Positions 1 to 8,700 of a DNA stretch of 64,000 nucleotides are shown in pieces (the first letter of the stretch is position 1; the number at the start of each line of letters is the position of its first letter). The stretch spans positions 1 through 64,000 of the forward strand of contig CAYLGY010000001.1 of NCBI GenBank assembly GCA_964383325.1. The letters are read 5' to 3'. A program made the translations under genes and the position numbers. Source of the DNA: CAYLGY01 sp964383325 (GTDB lineage: Bacteria > Pseudomonadota > Alphaproteobacteria > Rhizobiales > Rhizobiaceae). The notes below the pieces were generated by a model that worked only from the letters and a program-made list of their open reading frames with translations, was not told the DNA's origin and made no database searches.

Positions 1-277
1 GATCTACGCCGCCGTGATGTGGGTGTCTGGCATCATGCAGGGCCTGATGTGGCGCGAGTATGACGAGCAGGGGTTCCTGGTCTACTCCTTCGCCGAGACC
101 GTGCAGGCCATGTATCCCTACTATGTCATGCGTGCCATTGGCGGCATCCTGTTCCTCGCCGGCGCTGTCCTCATGGCCTACAACCTCACCATGACCATCC
201 TCGGCCACCAGCGGGAAGAAGAGCCGATCGGCGGCAGGATGGCACCGGCGCGGCCCGCAGCCGTGCCCGCCGAATAG
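1..277 (+). CDS. ccoN: cbb3-type cytochrome c oxidase subunit I, C-terminal end (partial)
   Basis: This is the last ~91 residues of the catalytic haem-copper subunit of the high-affinity cbb3 terminal oxidase (inner membrane, O2 to water with proton pumping). The reading frame is open at the left window edge, so the His ligands for haem b and the b3-CuB site are outside the window. What is visible is the tail typical of CcoN: a GIMQGLMWRE segment, a YPYYVMRAIGG stretch, one last hydrophobic helix and a Pro/Ala-rich cytoplasmic end. The ccoO gene follows after 12 bases, giving the standard ccoNOQP order. Identity rests on this context plus the tail motif. Confidence 0.93.
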   Translation, partial: IYAAVMWVSGIMQGLMWREYDEQGFLVYSFAETVQAMYPYYVMRAIGGILFLAGAVLMAYNLTMTILGHQREEEPIGGRMAPARPAAVPAE

Positions 278-289
278 GAGTCTGGACGA

Positions 290-1018
290 ATGTCATTACT
301 GGACAAGCACCGGATCATCGAGAAGAACGCCACGCTGCTGCTGTTCGGCTCCCTGGCCGTCGTCACGGTCGGCGGCATCGTCGAGATCGTCCCGCTCTTC
401 TATCTGGAGAACACGATCGAGGAGGTCGAGGGCATGCGGCCATACTCGCCGCTCGAACTGGCCGGACGCAACATCTATGTCCGCGAGGGCTGCTATGTCT
501 GCCACTCGCAGATGATCCGCCCGTTCCGGGACGAGGTGGAACGCTATGGGCATTACAGCCTTGCGGCCGAATCCATGTATGACCACCCCTTTCAGTGGGG
601 CTCGAAGCGGACCGGACCGGATCTCGCCCGGGTCGGCGGCCGCTATTCGAATGAATGGCATGTCCAGCACATGATCGAGCCGCGCTCGGTCGTGCCCGAA
701 TCGGTCATGCCCAGCTACGCGTTCCTCAAGGATCGCAAGATCGACATCCGCAATTTCGAGCTGCACCTCGTCGCCAACCAGCGCGTCGGCGTTCCCTATA
801 GCGAGGAGATGGTCGCCAACGCCGTTGCCGACCTGGTGGCGCAGGCCGATCCGAACGCGGACACTTCCGGGCTGGAGGAGCGCTATCCAAAGGTGGTCAC
901 GGGCGATTTCGATGGCGATCCGACCCGCCTGACGGAGATGGATGCGCTGGTCGCCTACCTGCAGATGCTCGGAACGCTGGTCGATCTGTCGACCTTCGAG
1001 CCGGACCGGTCCCGCTAG
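290..1018 (+). CDS. ccoO: cbb3-type cytochrome c oxidase subunit II (mono-haem c)
   Basis: The 242-residue protein is the membrane-anchored mono-haem cytochrome c of the cbb3 oxidase, passing electrons from CcoP to CcoN. One N-terminal transmembrane helix (about residues 15-37) anchors a periplasmic domain. The haem-binding motif CYVCH lies at residues 68-72, and the family sequence SQMIRPFRDEVERYGHYS follows it directly. A downstream Met in a MPSYAFL context is the likely axial haem ligand. Length is normal for the family. An AGGAG-type ribosome site precedes the ATG. Ordinary and complete. Confidence 0.97.
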   Translation: MSLLDKHRIIEKNATLLLFGSLAVVTVGGIVEIVPLFYLENTIEEVEGMRPYSPLELAGRNIYVREGCYVCHSQMIRPFRDEVERYGHYSLAAESMYDHPFQWGSKRTGPDLARVGGRYSNEWHVQHMIEPRSVVPESVMPSYAFLKDRKIDIRNFELHLVANQRVGVPYSEEMVANAVADLVAQADPNADTSGLEERYPKVVTGDFDGDPTRLTEMDALVAYLQMLGTLVDLSTFEPDRSR

Positions 1019-1027
1019 GAGAGGGTC

Positions 1028-1180
1028 ATGGAAACCTACACCGCTCTGCGCCAATTCGCCGATTCCTGGGCGCTCCTGTTCATGGCGCTGTTCTTCATCG
1101 GCGTAGTGATCTTTGCCTTCCGACCCGGCAGCCGCAAGAAAGCGGACGAAGCCGCGCGCATCCCGCTCAAGGACGATTGA
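1028..1180 (+). CDS. ccoQ: cbb3-type cytochrome oxidase small subunit CcoQ
   Basis: This 50-residue gene sits between ccoO and ccoP, the invariant position of ccoQ/fixQ. The product begins METYTALRQFADSW, has one transmembrane helix (about residues 14-31, rich in Leu/Phe/Ile) and ends in a short basic then acidic cytoplasmic tail. CcoQ is a non-catalytic subunit that stabilises the oxidase, notably CcoP association. GGAG lies just before the ATG, and ccoP starts one base after the stop. The call rests on position, length and topology. Confidence 0.9.
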   Translation: METYTALRQFADSWALLFMALFFIGVVIFAFRPGSRKKADEAARIPLKDD

Positions 1181-1181
1181 A

Positions 1182-2036
1182 ATGAGCCAGAAGGAAATCG
1201 ACGAAATCAGTGGCGTCGCCACGACCGGGCATGAATGGGACGGGATCAAGGAACTCGACAACCCCATGCCGCGCTGGTGGCTCTGGACCTTCTATGCGAC
1301 CATATTCTGGGCGCTCGTCTATACGATTGCCTTTCCGGCCTGGCCGCTGGTGAGTTCAGCGACATCGGGCGTGCTTGGCTGGTCGAGCCGGGGCGCGCTG
1401 CAGGAAGAGCTGAATGCGGCGGAAGTCGCGAGGAGCGAGTTCGCCGAGGCGATCGCGACCTTGCCGATCGAGGAGATCCTGGCGGACGATTCCTTGCGCA
1501 CCTTCGCGATCTCGGCCGGCTCTGCGGCGTTCAAGGTCAATTGCGTCCAGTGTCATGGTTCCGGCGCCGAAGGATTTCCCGGCTATCCGAATCTGAATGA
1601 TGACGAATGGCTCTGGGGCGGCACGCCCGAGGACATTCGTGCCACCATCGCGCATGGCATCCGCTTCGCGGGCGATGACGATACCCGCATTTCCGAAATG
1701 CCGGCCTTCGCTGACATTCTGGGCCGCCAGGAGATCAACGATGTCGTGCAGCACGTGCTGGCCTTGTCGGGCGATGGCGATCTGGCCGGGCCGGGCGCGG
1801 AGATCTACGCGGATCAGTGCGCGGCCTGTCACGGCGATACCGGAAAGGGCGATCCGATGCTGGGAGCGCCGGACCTGACCGATGCCATCTGGCTCTACGG
1901 ATCCAGTCCGGCCGAGATCGCCCGGCAGGTGCGCCAGCCCCGCCACGGCGTCATGCCTGCCTGGCAGGCGCGACTTGGCGAGCGGGCCGTGAAGGAGCTT
2001 GCGGTCTACGTGCATTCGCTGGGTGGCGGACAATAG
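1182..2036 (+). CDS. ccoP: cbb3-type cytochrome c oxidase subunit III (di-haem c)
   Basis: The 284-residue di-haem cytochrome c receives electrons from soluble cytochrome c or a cupredoxin and feeds CcoO. The N-terminus carries the family signature GHEWDGIKELDNPMPRWW before a transmembrane helix (about 30-55). Two cytochrome c domains follow, with CVQCH at 121-125 and CAACH at 213-217. Each has a later Met in a MPAF or MPAW context as probable sixth ligand. An in-frame codon further upstream would place the start inside ccoQ. The ATG at 1182 is preferred because it restores the conserved N-terminus. Confidence 0.96.
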   Translation: MSQKEIDEISGVATTGHEWDGIKELDNPMPRWWLWTFYATIFWALVYTIAFPAWPLVSSATSGVLGWSSRGALQEELNAAEVARSEFAEAIATLPIEEILADDSLRTFAISAGSAAFKVNCVQCHGSGAEGFPGYPNLNDDEWLWGGTPEDIRATIAHGIRFAGDDDTRISEMPAFADILGRQEINDVVQHVLALSGDGDLAGPGAEIYADQCAACHGDTGKGDPMLGAPDLTDAIWLYGSSPAEIARQVRQPRHGVMPAWQARLGERAVKELAVYVHSLGGGQ

Positions 2037-2160
2037 GATATCTTGCGGCAGCGTCCGCCGCCGGTTGAAGGAAACAGTCGGGAGGCTGCGCGGTGGGAGC
2101 CGGGCCTGTCGGATTGCCCGTCATCCGGCCCCTACTGCGTGAATGGCGGCGGTCCTGTCT

Positions 2161-2188
2161 CGAAAGCTTGACCTGGATCAAGCTTTCG
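2161..2188. promoter_or_regulatory. FNR/FixK-type site inside a longer perfect palindrome
   Basis: TTGACCTGGATCAA at 2168-2181 matches the FNR/FixK half-sites (TTGAN6TCAA). It is embedded in an 11-bp perfect inverted repeat: CGAAAGCTTGA at 2161-2171 and its complement at 2178-2188, with a 6-base spacer. It lies 52-79 bases upstream of the ccoG start, where an activator of the oxygen-limited response would bind. The longer arms could also form a hairpin between ccoP and ccoG. Confidence 0.8.
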
Positions 2189-2239
2189 GTTTGCCGAATC
2201 CGCCATGAAGGGCATGGGGGCAGAGTACAGGAGCCGAGC

Positions 2240-3796
2240 ATGTCAGGCACGGTTGCGTTCGAGCAACATGAAAATCCGGGATTGGAAACCCAGAGCAAGG
2301 GTCCGCTCTACGCTGCGCGGCGCAAGATCTTTCCGCGGCGCGCCAAGGGTCCGTTTCGCAATCTCAAATGGCTGATCATGGCCATCACGCTCGGCATTTA
2401 CTATCTGACTCCCTGGATTCGCTGGGATCGCGGACCGCATGCGCCGGATCAGGCGGTGCTGGTCGACATGGCGAATCGCCGCTTCTATTTCTTCTTCATC
2501 GAAATCTGGCCGCAGGAATTCTTCCTGGTCGCCGGGCTTCTGGTCATGGCCGGGATCGGGCTATTCCTCATCACTTCCACAGTCGGCCGCGCATGGTGCG
2601 GGTATACCTGTCCGCAGACCGTCTGGGTGGATCTGTTCCTCGTGGTGGAGCGCGCCATCGAAGGCGACCGCAATGCCCGCATGAAGCTCGATCGCGGGCC
2701 GTGGACGGCGCGGAAGATCGGATTGCGCACGCTGAAGCATGCCATCTGGATCCTGATCGGCATTGCGACTGGGGGCGCGTGGATCTTCTATTTTGCCGAC
2801 GCGCCGGCGCTGGCGCGCGATTTCCTGACCATGAACGGCGCGCCGATCGCCTATGTCACCGTCGCCATACTGACCACTACGACCTATGTGTTCGGTGGGC
2901 TGATGCGCGAACAGGTCTGCACCTACATGTGCCCGTGGCCGCGGATCCAGGCGGCAATGCTCGATGAGCATTCGCTGACGGTGACCTATAATGACTGGCG
3001 CGGCGAGCCGCGCACGCGCGGGACCAAGAAGGCATTGGCGCAAGGGATAGAAGCTGGCGATTGCGTGGATTGCAATGCCTGTGTCGTCGTGTGCCCGATG
3101 GGGATCGACATTCGCAACGGCCAGCAGCTCGAATGCATCACCTGCGCGCTCTGCATCGATGCCTGCAATGACGTCATGGGCAAGCTGGGCCGGGAACGTG
3201 GACTGATCTCCTATGCGACGCTGGCCGACTACAATGCCAACATGGCACTGGCGACCGGCAACGGCGCCCATGAAATCCGGCCTTCGCTGGTTCGCGACAG
3301 CACCGGCCGCATTTCGGACGCGGTGGCGCAGTTCCGGCTTGGCAAGCTGCTGCGGCCGCGCACCTTTCTCTATTTCGGCATCTGGACCCTGGCGGGTCTC
3401 CTGCTTCTCTATGGTCTCGTGTCGCGCGACCGGCTGGAACTGAACGTGCTGCACGACCGCAACCCGCAATTCGTGCTGCTTTCCGACGGGTCGATCCGCA
3501 ACGGCTATACGGTGAAGTTGCTCAACAAGATCCCCGATCATCGCACGGTCACGCTCAGCCTTGACGATCTGCCGGGGGCGACGATGAGCATCGTTGGAAT
3601 GGACGAGGCCGCGCGGGAATCCGTCACGCTGACGCTCGAGCCGGATCGTGCCCGGTCCCTAAAGGTCTATGTCCGCCAGCCGCGCGAAGCCGGTACGCCC
3701 GGGATCTCGCAGCGACTGGTGTTCACGGTTGAAGACCAGTCCAGTCTAGACTCGGCATATTATGTAACCAGTTTCGAAAGTCCGGAGTTGCCGTGA
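2240..3796 (+). CDS. ccoG: cbb3 oxidase accessory/assembly ferredoxin CcoG
   Basis: CcoG (FixG/RdxA) is a polytopic membrane protein with iron-sulfur centres that acts in copper handling for cbb3 oxidase assembly. The 518-residue protein has about five hydrophobic segments and the motifs CGYTCPQTVW and CTYMCPWPRIQ in the membrane part. Two [4Fe-4S] ferredoxin motifs follow (CVDCNACVVVCP and CITCALCIDAC). A periplasmic immunoglobulin-like C-terminal domain completes it. The ATG at 2240 gives the normal N-terminus; upstream in-frame codons would read across the FNR site. The stop overlaps the ccoH start by one base, so translation is probably coupled. Confidence 0.95.
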   Translation: MSGTVAFEQHENPGLETQSKGPLYAARRKIFPRRAKGPFRNLKWLIMAITLGIYYLTPWIRWDRGPHAPDQAVLVDMANRRFYFFFIEIWPQEFFLVAGLLVMAGIGLFLITSTVGRAWCGYTCPQTVWVDLFLVVERAIEGDRNARMKLDRGPWTARKIGLRTLKHAIWILIGIATGGAWIFYFADAPALARDFLTMNGAPIAYVTVAILTTTTYVFGGLMREQVCTYMCPWPRIQAAMLDEHSLTVTYNDWRGEPRTRGTKKALAQGIEAGDCVDCNACVVVCPMGIDIRNGQQLECITCALCIDACNDVMGKLGRERGLISYATLADYNANMALATGNGAHEIRPSLVRDSTGRISDAVAQFRLGKLLRPRTFLYFGIWTLAGLLLLYGLVSRDRLELNVLHDRNPQFVLLSDGSIRNGYTVKLLNKIPDHRTVTLSLDDLPGATMSIVGMDEAARESVTLTLEPDRARSLKVYVRQPREAGTPGISQRLVFTVEDQSSLDSAYYVTSFESPELP

Positions 3797-4275
3797 TGAG
3801 CCAGCAATTCACAGGCCGCCATTTCCTGCTCATCATGCTGTCGTTTTTCGGTGTCATCATCGCCGTCAACATCACCATGGCGGTATTCGCCAATACGAGC
3901 TGGACGGGGTTTGTCGTGCGCAACTCGCATGTTGCCGGTCTGGAGATCAACCAGAAGCTGCGCGAGAAGCGCGAGCAGGCGGAGCTTGGCTGGAGTTCGC
4001 GGCTGTCGGGCGCCGACGGGGTGCTGCGGTTTGCGCTCACCGATGCCGAGGGCAAGCCGATCCGGTTGCAAGGCGGAACCATTGCGTTCCGCCGGCCGGT
4101 CAATGATGCCGAGGACAGTGCGGTGAGCCTGCGCCCGGACTTCGGCGGCGGTCTCGCCGCCGGGCTGTCGCTGGGTGAAGGCGTGTGGATCGCGGCAATC
4201 GAGGCCGATGCCGGAGACGACCGGAAATGGCGCGAGACCTTCCGCATCCTTGTGCACGACGGAGCGATACGATGA
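3796..4275 (+). CDS. ccoH: cbb3 oxidase assembly protein CcoH (FixH)
   Basis: The 159-residue FixH-family protein has one N-terminal transmembrane helix (about residues 8-30) and a periplasmic domain. CcoH is a single-span assembly factor that binds the cbb3 oxidase subunits. The segment after the helix, MAVFANTSWTGFVVRNSHVAG, is close to the usual family pattern in which a Thr/Ser-Trp-Thr-Gly element is followed by NSYVAG. The ATG overlaps the ccoG stop, and the ccoH stop overlaps the ccoI start, so the three genes are coupled. Confidence 0.92.
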   Translation: MSQQFTGRHFLLIMLSFFGVIIAVNITMAVFANTSWTGFVVRNSHVAGLEINQKLREKREQAELGWSSRLSGADGVLRFALTDAEGKPIRLQGGTIAFRRPVNDAEDSAVSLRPDFGGGLAAGLSLGEGVWIAAIEADAGDDRKWRETFRILVHDGAIR

Positions 4276-6515
4276 GTTGCTGCGCGCCCGGCAGCGAGGC
4301 GATCGCCGCAACCAGCCTGCCTTCCGACGAGGAGGTGCTGTTGGCTGCCCGCGATCTCGGCAACGGGACGCGCCAGGTCGAGCTTTCCGTGCCGAACGTG
4401 CATTGCGCCGGTTGCATCCGCACTGTCGAGAGCGCCCTGTCGGAACTGGCCGGGGTCGAGTCGGCGCGGCTCAACCTGTCCACCCGGCGGGTCAGTGTTC
4501 GCTGGCGGGGCGAGCAATTGCCGCCCATTGTCGACGCTCTGGATCGGGCGGGCTACCCGCCGCATCTCTTCGACGATTCGCAGTCGGCGCGCGACCCGAT
4601 CCTTACCGAATTGCTGCGTGCCGTTGCCGTCTCCGGCTTCGCGGCGGCAAACATCATGCTGCTTTCCGTGTCCGTCTGGTCCGGCGCCGAAGGCGCGACA
4701 CGCGACCTGTTTCACTGGGTCTCGGCGCTGATTGCCCTGCCGGCCATGGCCATTGCCGGGCGCATCTACTATCGCTCGGCATGGAACGCGCTGGCGAACG
4801 GGCGCATGAACATGGACGTTCCGATCGCCATCGGCATTTCGCTCGCCTACGCGCTCAGCCTCTACGATACGTGGCATTCGGGCGATCATGCCTATTTCGA
4901 TGCTGCGGTCACGCTCCTGTTCTTCCTGCTGATCGGCCGGACGCTGGATCATGTGATGCGCAACCGTGCCCGGGCCGCGGTGACTGGTCTTGCCAGGCTG
5001 GCCCCTCGCGGGGCGCTGGTGTTCTCCCCCGATGGCACGCGCGACTATCGCCCTGTCAGCGAGATCGAACGGGGCATGAGCCTTCTCGTCGCCGCGGGGG
5101 AACGGGTGCCGGTGGATGCACGCGTCGTCCAGGGCACTTCCGACCTCGACTGCTCGCTGGTCAATGGCGAGAGCGCGCCGCATCCGGTCGCGCCCGGCGC
5201 CGAGATCCAGGCAGGCACGCTGAACCTGACCGGTCCCCTGACGCTCGAGGCGCTGCGACCTGCATCTGAGTCCTTCCTCGCCGAGATGATGCGGCTGATG
5301 GAGGCCGCCGAAGGTGGACGTGCCCGCTACCGGCGCATCGCCGATCGTGTCTCCTCCCTCTATGCGCCGATCGTGCATCTGGCGGCGCTTGTCACCTGCA
5401 TTGGCTGGGCGCTGGCCGGGGCGGACTGGCATCAGGCCATCACCATCGCCATTGCCGTGCTCATCATCACCTGCCCGTGCGCGCTCGGCCTTGCCGTTCC
5501 CATCGTGCAGGTGGTTGCTGCCCGCCGATTGTTCGAGAACGGGATCATGGTCAAGGACGGGTCCGGCATGGAAAGGCTGGCCGAAGCCGATGCCGTGATC
5601 CTTGACAAGACCGGCACGCTGACGCTCGGCCAGCCCCGCCTGGAGGGGGCCCACCGGATCCCGCGCCGCCATCTCGATCTTGCGGCTGCGCTGGCGTCCC
5701 ATTCCCGCCACCCGCTGTCGATGGCCATTGCAGCCGAAGGGTCCGGCTCGGCCATGTTCGACGAAGTGCAGGAAATCCCCGGACATGGCGTCGAGGGTCG
5801 GCGGGGTGACGAGGTCTGGCGTCTCGGGCGATCCGCATGGGCGGCGAATGTCGAGGGCGAAAGCGCGACGGTGCTTGCGCGCAATGGCGAAATCCTGGCG
5901 CGTTTCGACTTCGCCGACGATCTGCGGCCCGGCGCGGAGGCTGCAGTGCGATGGCTGCGAAGCAAGGTCGGACCGGTCGAGATGCTCTCGGGCGATACGG
6001 AAGCTGCCTGCCGCCATGTTGCGAAGCAGGCAGGAATCGACAGCTGGCGCAGCAGCCTTCTGCCTGCCGACAAGCTTGCGCATATCGAACGGCTGGCCGC
6101 GGAGGGCTACAAGGTCCTGATGGTTGGCGACGGGCTGAATGACGCGCCGGCGCTCGGCGCCGCCCATGTCTCGATGGCCCCCGCATCGGCTGCCGATGTC
6201 GGCCGCAATGCCGCCGATTTCGTGTTCCTTCACCAGGATCTGTCGGCAGTGGTGACGGCGAGGCAGGTCGCAATTCGCGCCGGGCAGCTGATCCGCCAGA
6301 ATATCGGCATCGCCATCGTCTACAATCTTATCGCCGTGCCGATTGCGATTCTGGGCTTCGTCACGCCGCTAGTGGCGGCCATTGCCATGTCCGGCTCCTC
6401 GATTCTGGTGATCAGCAATGCCATGCGCCTGCTGCGCGCTGCCCGCCCGTCCCGGCAGGTCAGGCGTTCAGGCGCTGGCGCCGGTGAGGCGACCCGGCAT
6501 GCGGTGGCCGCATGA
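4272..6515 (+). CDS. ccoI: P1B-type copper-exporting ATPase for cbb3 oxidase maturation
   Basis: CcoI (FixI/CtpA-like) pumps Cu(I) for CuB insertion into CcoN. The 747-residue protein begins with a Cys-rich SCCAPGSE element and has a heavy-metal-associated domain with CAGC at residues 45-48. About eight membrane helices follow. The CPC metal-transport motif is at 401-403, the phosphorylated Asp is D445 in DKTGTLT, and the hinge is GDGLNDAPAL. The start at 4272 overlaps the ccoH stop and keeps the Cys-rich N-terminus; an upstream in-frame codon would lie inside ccoH. Complete and of normal length. Confidence 0.96.
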   Translation: MSCCAPGSEAIAATSLPSDEEVLLAARDLGNGTRQVELSVPNVHCAGCIRTVESALSELAGVESARLNLSTRRVSVRWRGEQLPPIVDALDRAGYPPHLFDDSQSARDPILTELLRAVAVSGFAAANIMLLSVSVWSGAEGATRDLFHWVSALIALPAMAIAGRIYYRSAWNALANGRMNMDVPIAIGISLAYALSLYDTWHSGDHAYFDAAVTLLFFLLIGRTLDHVMRNRARAAVTGLARLAPRGALVFSPDGTRDYRPVSEIERGMSLLVAAGERVPVDARVVQGTSDLDCSLVNGESAPHPVAPGAEIQAGTLNLTGPLTLEALRPASESFLAEMMRLMEAAEGGRARYRRIADRVSSLYAPIVHLAALVTCIGWALAGADWHQAITIAIAVLIITCPCALGLAVPIVQVVAARRLFENGIMVKDGSGMERLAEADAVILDKTGTLTLGQPRLEGAHRIPRRHLDLAAALASHSRHPLSMAIAAEGSGSAMFDEVQEIPGHGVEGRRGDEVWRLGRSAWAANVEGESATVLARNGEILARFDFADDLRPGAEAAVRWLRSKVGPVEMLSGDTEAACRHVAKQAGIDSWRSSLLPADKLAHIERLAAEGYKVLMVGDGLNDAPALGAAHVSMAPASAADVGRNAADFVFLHQDLSAVVTARQVAIRAGQLIRQNIGIAIVYNLIAVPIAILGFVTPLVAAIAMSGSSILVISNAMRLLRAARPSRQVRRSGAGAGEATRHAVAA

Positions 6516-6673
6516 GCATGCTCGTCTATCTCATCCCGGCGGCCCTGTTTCTCGGCGGGATGAGCCTGATTGCCTTTCTTTGGGCGCTGCGCAGCGGGCA
6601 GTACGAGGATCTGGATGGCGCGGCGCAGCGCATCCTGCTGGACGATGATTCGCCGGGATCTGACCGGGACTGA
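6512..6673 (+). CDS. ccoS: cbb3 oxidase maturation protein CcoS
   Basis: The 53-residue protein starts MSMLVYLIPAALFLGGMSL, forming one transmembrane helix. It continues with the family motif in which a W-x-L-R-S-G-Q-Y-E-D-L-D-G segment is followed by AAQRIL, and ends in an acidic tail. CcoS is needed for cofactor insertion into the cbb3 oxidase. The ATG overlaps the ccoI stop by three bases, completing ccoGHIS. Confidence 0.95.
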   Translation: MSMLVYLIPAALFLGGMSLIAFLWALRSGQYEDLDGAAQRILLDDDSPGSDRD

Positions 6674-6706
6674 TCGCCGGCGCCTTTCGCAAAAACTTCC
6701 CGAACC

Positions 6707-6720
6707 TTGTTCCGGCGCAA
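6707..6720. promoter_or_regulatory. possible Crp/Fnr-family (FNR/NNR-like) site upstream of pseudoazurin
   Basis: TTGTTCCGGCGCAA has the TTG-N8-CAA form shared by FNR, DNR and NnrR sites, but its inner positions match weakly. It lies 160-173 bases before the pseudoazurin ATG, so it would need a long leader. It is listed because the neighbouring genes (cbb3, pseudoazurin, NnrS) are commonly controlled by this regulator family. Confidence 0.35.
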
Positions 6721-6879
6721 ATCCGCGAGCTTCTTCCCTTCCTAGATAGAGCATGAGCCGAAGGGCGAAGCCGTCTTTCGGACGAGATCATGTGCGATCC
6801 TGTCATGGATGCGATGCATGGCAGCTCGGGCGGCATGATCTGGCAGGAGCTCACGGAGCACGATCGAAAGGAATGGAAG

Positions 6880-7323
6880 ATGATGAAGAAACTGGTTCTG
6901 GCTGCGGTTGCAACCATGGTCATGGCTGTCGGGCCTGCCCTGTCTGCCGAACATGAAGTCCAGATGCTGAACAAGGGCGCTGCCGGCGCAATGGTCTTCG
7001 AGCCGGCTTTCGTCAAGGCCGAGCCAGGCGACACGATCCGGTTCGTGCCCACGGACAAGAGCCACAATGCCGAGACCGTCAAGGGCATGCTTCCCGAGGG
7101 AGTCGAAGGGTTCAAGGGCAAGATCAACGAGGAGGTTGTCTTCACCGTCGACAAGGAGGGCGTGTACGGCATCAAGTGCACACCGCACTACGGGATGGGC
7201 ATGGTTGCGCTCATTGCCGTGGGCGATCTGTCAAATGCCGAAGAGGCCCAGGCGGTGAAGCATCCCGGCAAGGCCAAGGCGGTTTTCGCCGAGTTGTTCG
7301 AGCAGGCGCTGGCCACGCAATGA
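6880..7323 (+). CDS. pseudoazurin (type I blue copper protein)
   Basis: The 147-residue precursor of a periplasmic cupredoxin that carries single electrons, typically to copper nitrite reductase, nitrous oxide reductase or an oxidase. A signal peptide (about 1-23, ending ALSAE) precedes a mature domain with the family pattern HEVQMLNKG...MVFEP. The type I copper ligands are visible: His in KSHNAET, then Cys, His and Met in the KCTPHYGMGM segment. AAGGA lies 7 bases before the ATG at 6880. An upstream in-frame ATG would add residues before the signal peptide and is rejected. No nitrite or nitrous oxide reductase gene is in the window, so the partner is not known. Confidence 0.93.
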   Translation: MMKKLVLAAVATMVMAVGPALSAEHEVQMLNKGAAGAMVFEPAFVKAEPGDTIRFVPTDKSHNAETVKGMLPEGVEGFKGKINEEVVFTVDKEGVYGIKCTPHYGMGMVALIAVGDLSNAEEAQAVKHPGKAKAVFAELFEQALATQ

Positions 7324-7342
7324 TGCCTGCCGGAGCGTCGGA

Positions 7343-7366
7343 CCGGGAAGCGGCACCGCTTCCCGG
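7343..7366. terminator. strong hairpin between pseudoazurin and the nnrS-like gene
   Basis: CCGGGAAGCGG at 7343-7353 and its exact complement at 7356-7366 form an 11-bp stem with almost no loop, 20 bases after the pseudoazurin stop. No T-run follows, so intrinsic termination is uncertain. It may stabilise the transcript end or terminate with Rho. The converging gene ends at 7447. Confidence 0.5.
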
Positions 7367-7446
7367 AGGAAACCGATGCTCCATTGAAGTATCGGAGCGT
7401 CGTTCCCGCGTCGGGATCGGCGCATGACGGCCTCGCGAGGATCTCT

Positions 7447-8700
7447 TCAGCCGGATGGATGCGAAGCCTTGCGCCGGGTTGCCAGAAACGGCCCGTAGCG
7501 CAGCGTGAACAGTCCGAATGCAAGGCACCAGAGCACGCCGCCGGCGATCAGCCATCCCATCCGGGCGTCTCCATCCGCCCATGGCGCGGCAACGCGCAGG
7601 ATCGCGCCGGCAAGAACCGCCAGATAGATCAGCTGCGTCCAGCCATCGGCGCGGATCTCTCTTCCGGTGTGTCCAAGCGTGGCGCGAGTCATGACGGCGA
7701 GCGTCATCGTGCCGATCGCGCCTGCCGACAGGGCGTGGTAGCCGGCAGAAGATGGAAATGCGTCCGGCATCAGGATGGTCAGGCCGAGCAGCAGCAAAGC
7801 GGCTCCAAGCCAGAAATAGCCTGCATGGAGAATCAGGAGTATCGGCTCGCGCAGGGTGGCGAGGCCCCGCCAGCGTGACAGGCGCGCAAGGAGCAGCAGG
7901 CCAGCCAGCATCAGCATCACCGCGCTGCCTGGCTCATGGGGCAGGAGCACCCAGGACGCGGACGCCAGCACGGTGGCAAGAAGCGCGATCTGGTCGAGCC
8001 GGTCCATGCTGGCGGGCAGCGCAGTCGCGCCCTGTTTGACAAGCCAGTTGCGCGTGAAGCTCGGCGTGATGCGTCCTCCGATCAGCGAGATGAGGATGGC
8101 TGCGGCACCGAGGGCCAGCCGCAAGGCAAATTCCCCCGCGACCAGGCCGGCAGCCTCCAGATGATGCAGCATGTTTGCCAGAAGGAAGAGGGAAAAGGCG
8201 GCGGCGACCGGCAGATTGCGCCAGTTCTTGCCGGCAAGGATCTCCCGCAGCACCGCCGCGAGGAAGGCAGCGGGAAACGACAGGTCCAGTAGAAGCGCGA
8301 GCAGCGGGTTGCCGACAAATGTGCTGCCCATGCGGCCCAGCAGCCAGAGCGCGACGAGCACGGCCAGCGGCCCTCCGCTCAGCGGGAGGCGGCCCGTCCA
8401 GTTCGGAATGGCGGTGAGCAGGAACCCGGCGACCACGGCCATGAGAAAGCCGAACAGCATTTCGTGGGCATGCCATTGCATGGCGTAGAATGGCCCAGCC
8501 GGGTCGATGCCGCGGGCAAGGAACCACAGCCAGACTCCCATTGCGAGAGAGGCGTGCAGGCCGGCGAGCAGGAAAAAGGGCCGGAAGCCGTAGTGCAGGA
8601 TCGCTGGCGTGGAGAAATATCGGCCTCGTCCATCCTTCGCAGCATCCTGACGCGGGCGAGCGGACTGATTCTGTCCGGCTTCTTTTCCGTTTGCCGTCAT
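7447..8700 (-). CDS. NnrS family haem- and copper-containing membrane protein
   Basis: A 417-residue polytopic membrane protein with about twelve hydrophobic segments. The N-terminal motif GFRPFFLLAG, the WHAHEMLFGFLMAVVAGFLL segment and later AIGTMTLAVMTRATLGHTGR are diagnostic of the NnrS family, which protects against nitrosative stress in denitrifiers. The His residues are candidate haem ligands. The ATG at 8700 has GGGAG eight bases upstream; in-frame codons further up add a non-conserved extension. It converges on the pseudoazurin gene, which fits a nitrogen-oxide respiration context. Exact biochemical activity of the family is unsettled. Confidence 0.88.
   Translation of the reverse strand: MTANGKEAGQNQSARPRQDAAKDGRGRYFSTPAILHYGFRPFFLLAGLHASLAMGVWLWFLARGIDPAGPFYAMQWHAHEMLFGFLMAVVAGFLLTAIPNWTGRLPLSGGPLAVLVALWLLGRMGSTFVGNPLLALLLDLSFPAAFLAAVLREILAGKNWRNLPVAAAFSLFLLANMLHHLEAAGLVAGEFALRLALGAAAILISLIGGRITPSFTRNWLVKQGATALPASMDRLDQIALLATVLASASWVLLPHEPGSAVMLMLAGLLLLARLSRWRGLATLREPILLILHAGYFWLGAALLLLGLTILMPDAFPSSAGYHALSAGAIGTMTLAVMTRATLGHTGREIRADGWTQLIYLAVLAGAILRVAAPWADGDARMGWLIAGGVLWCLAFGLFTLRYGPFLATRRKASHPSG

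Noticed and set aside
3723..6233. Long open frame on the - strand
   Set aside because: It is the mirror of ccoH and ccoI, with Arg/Gly/His-rich content and no motif.
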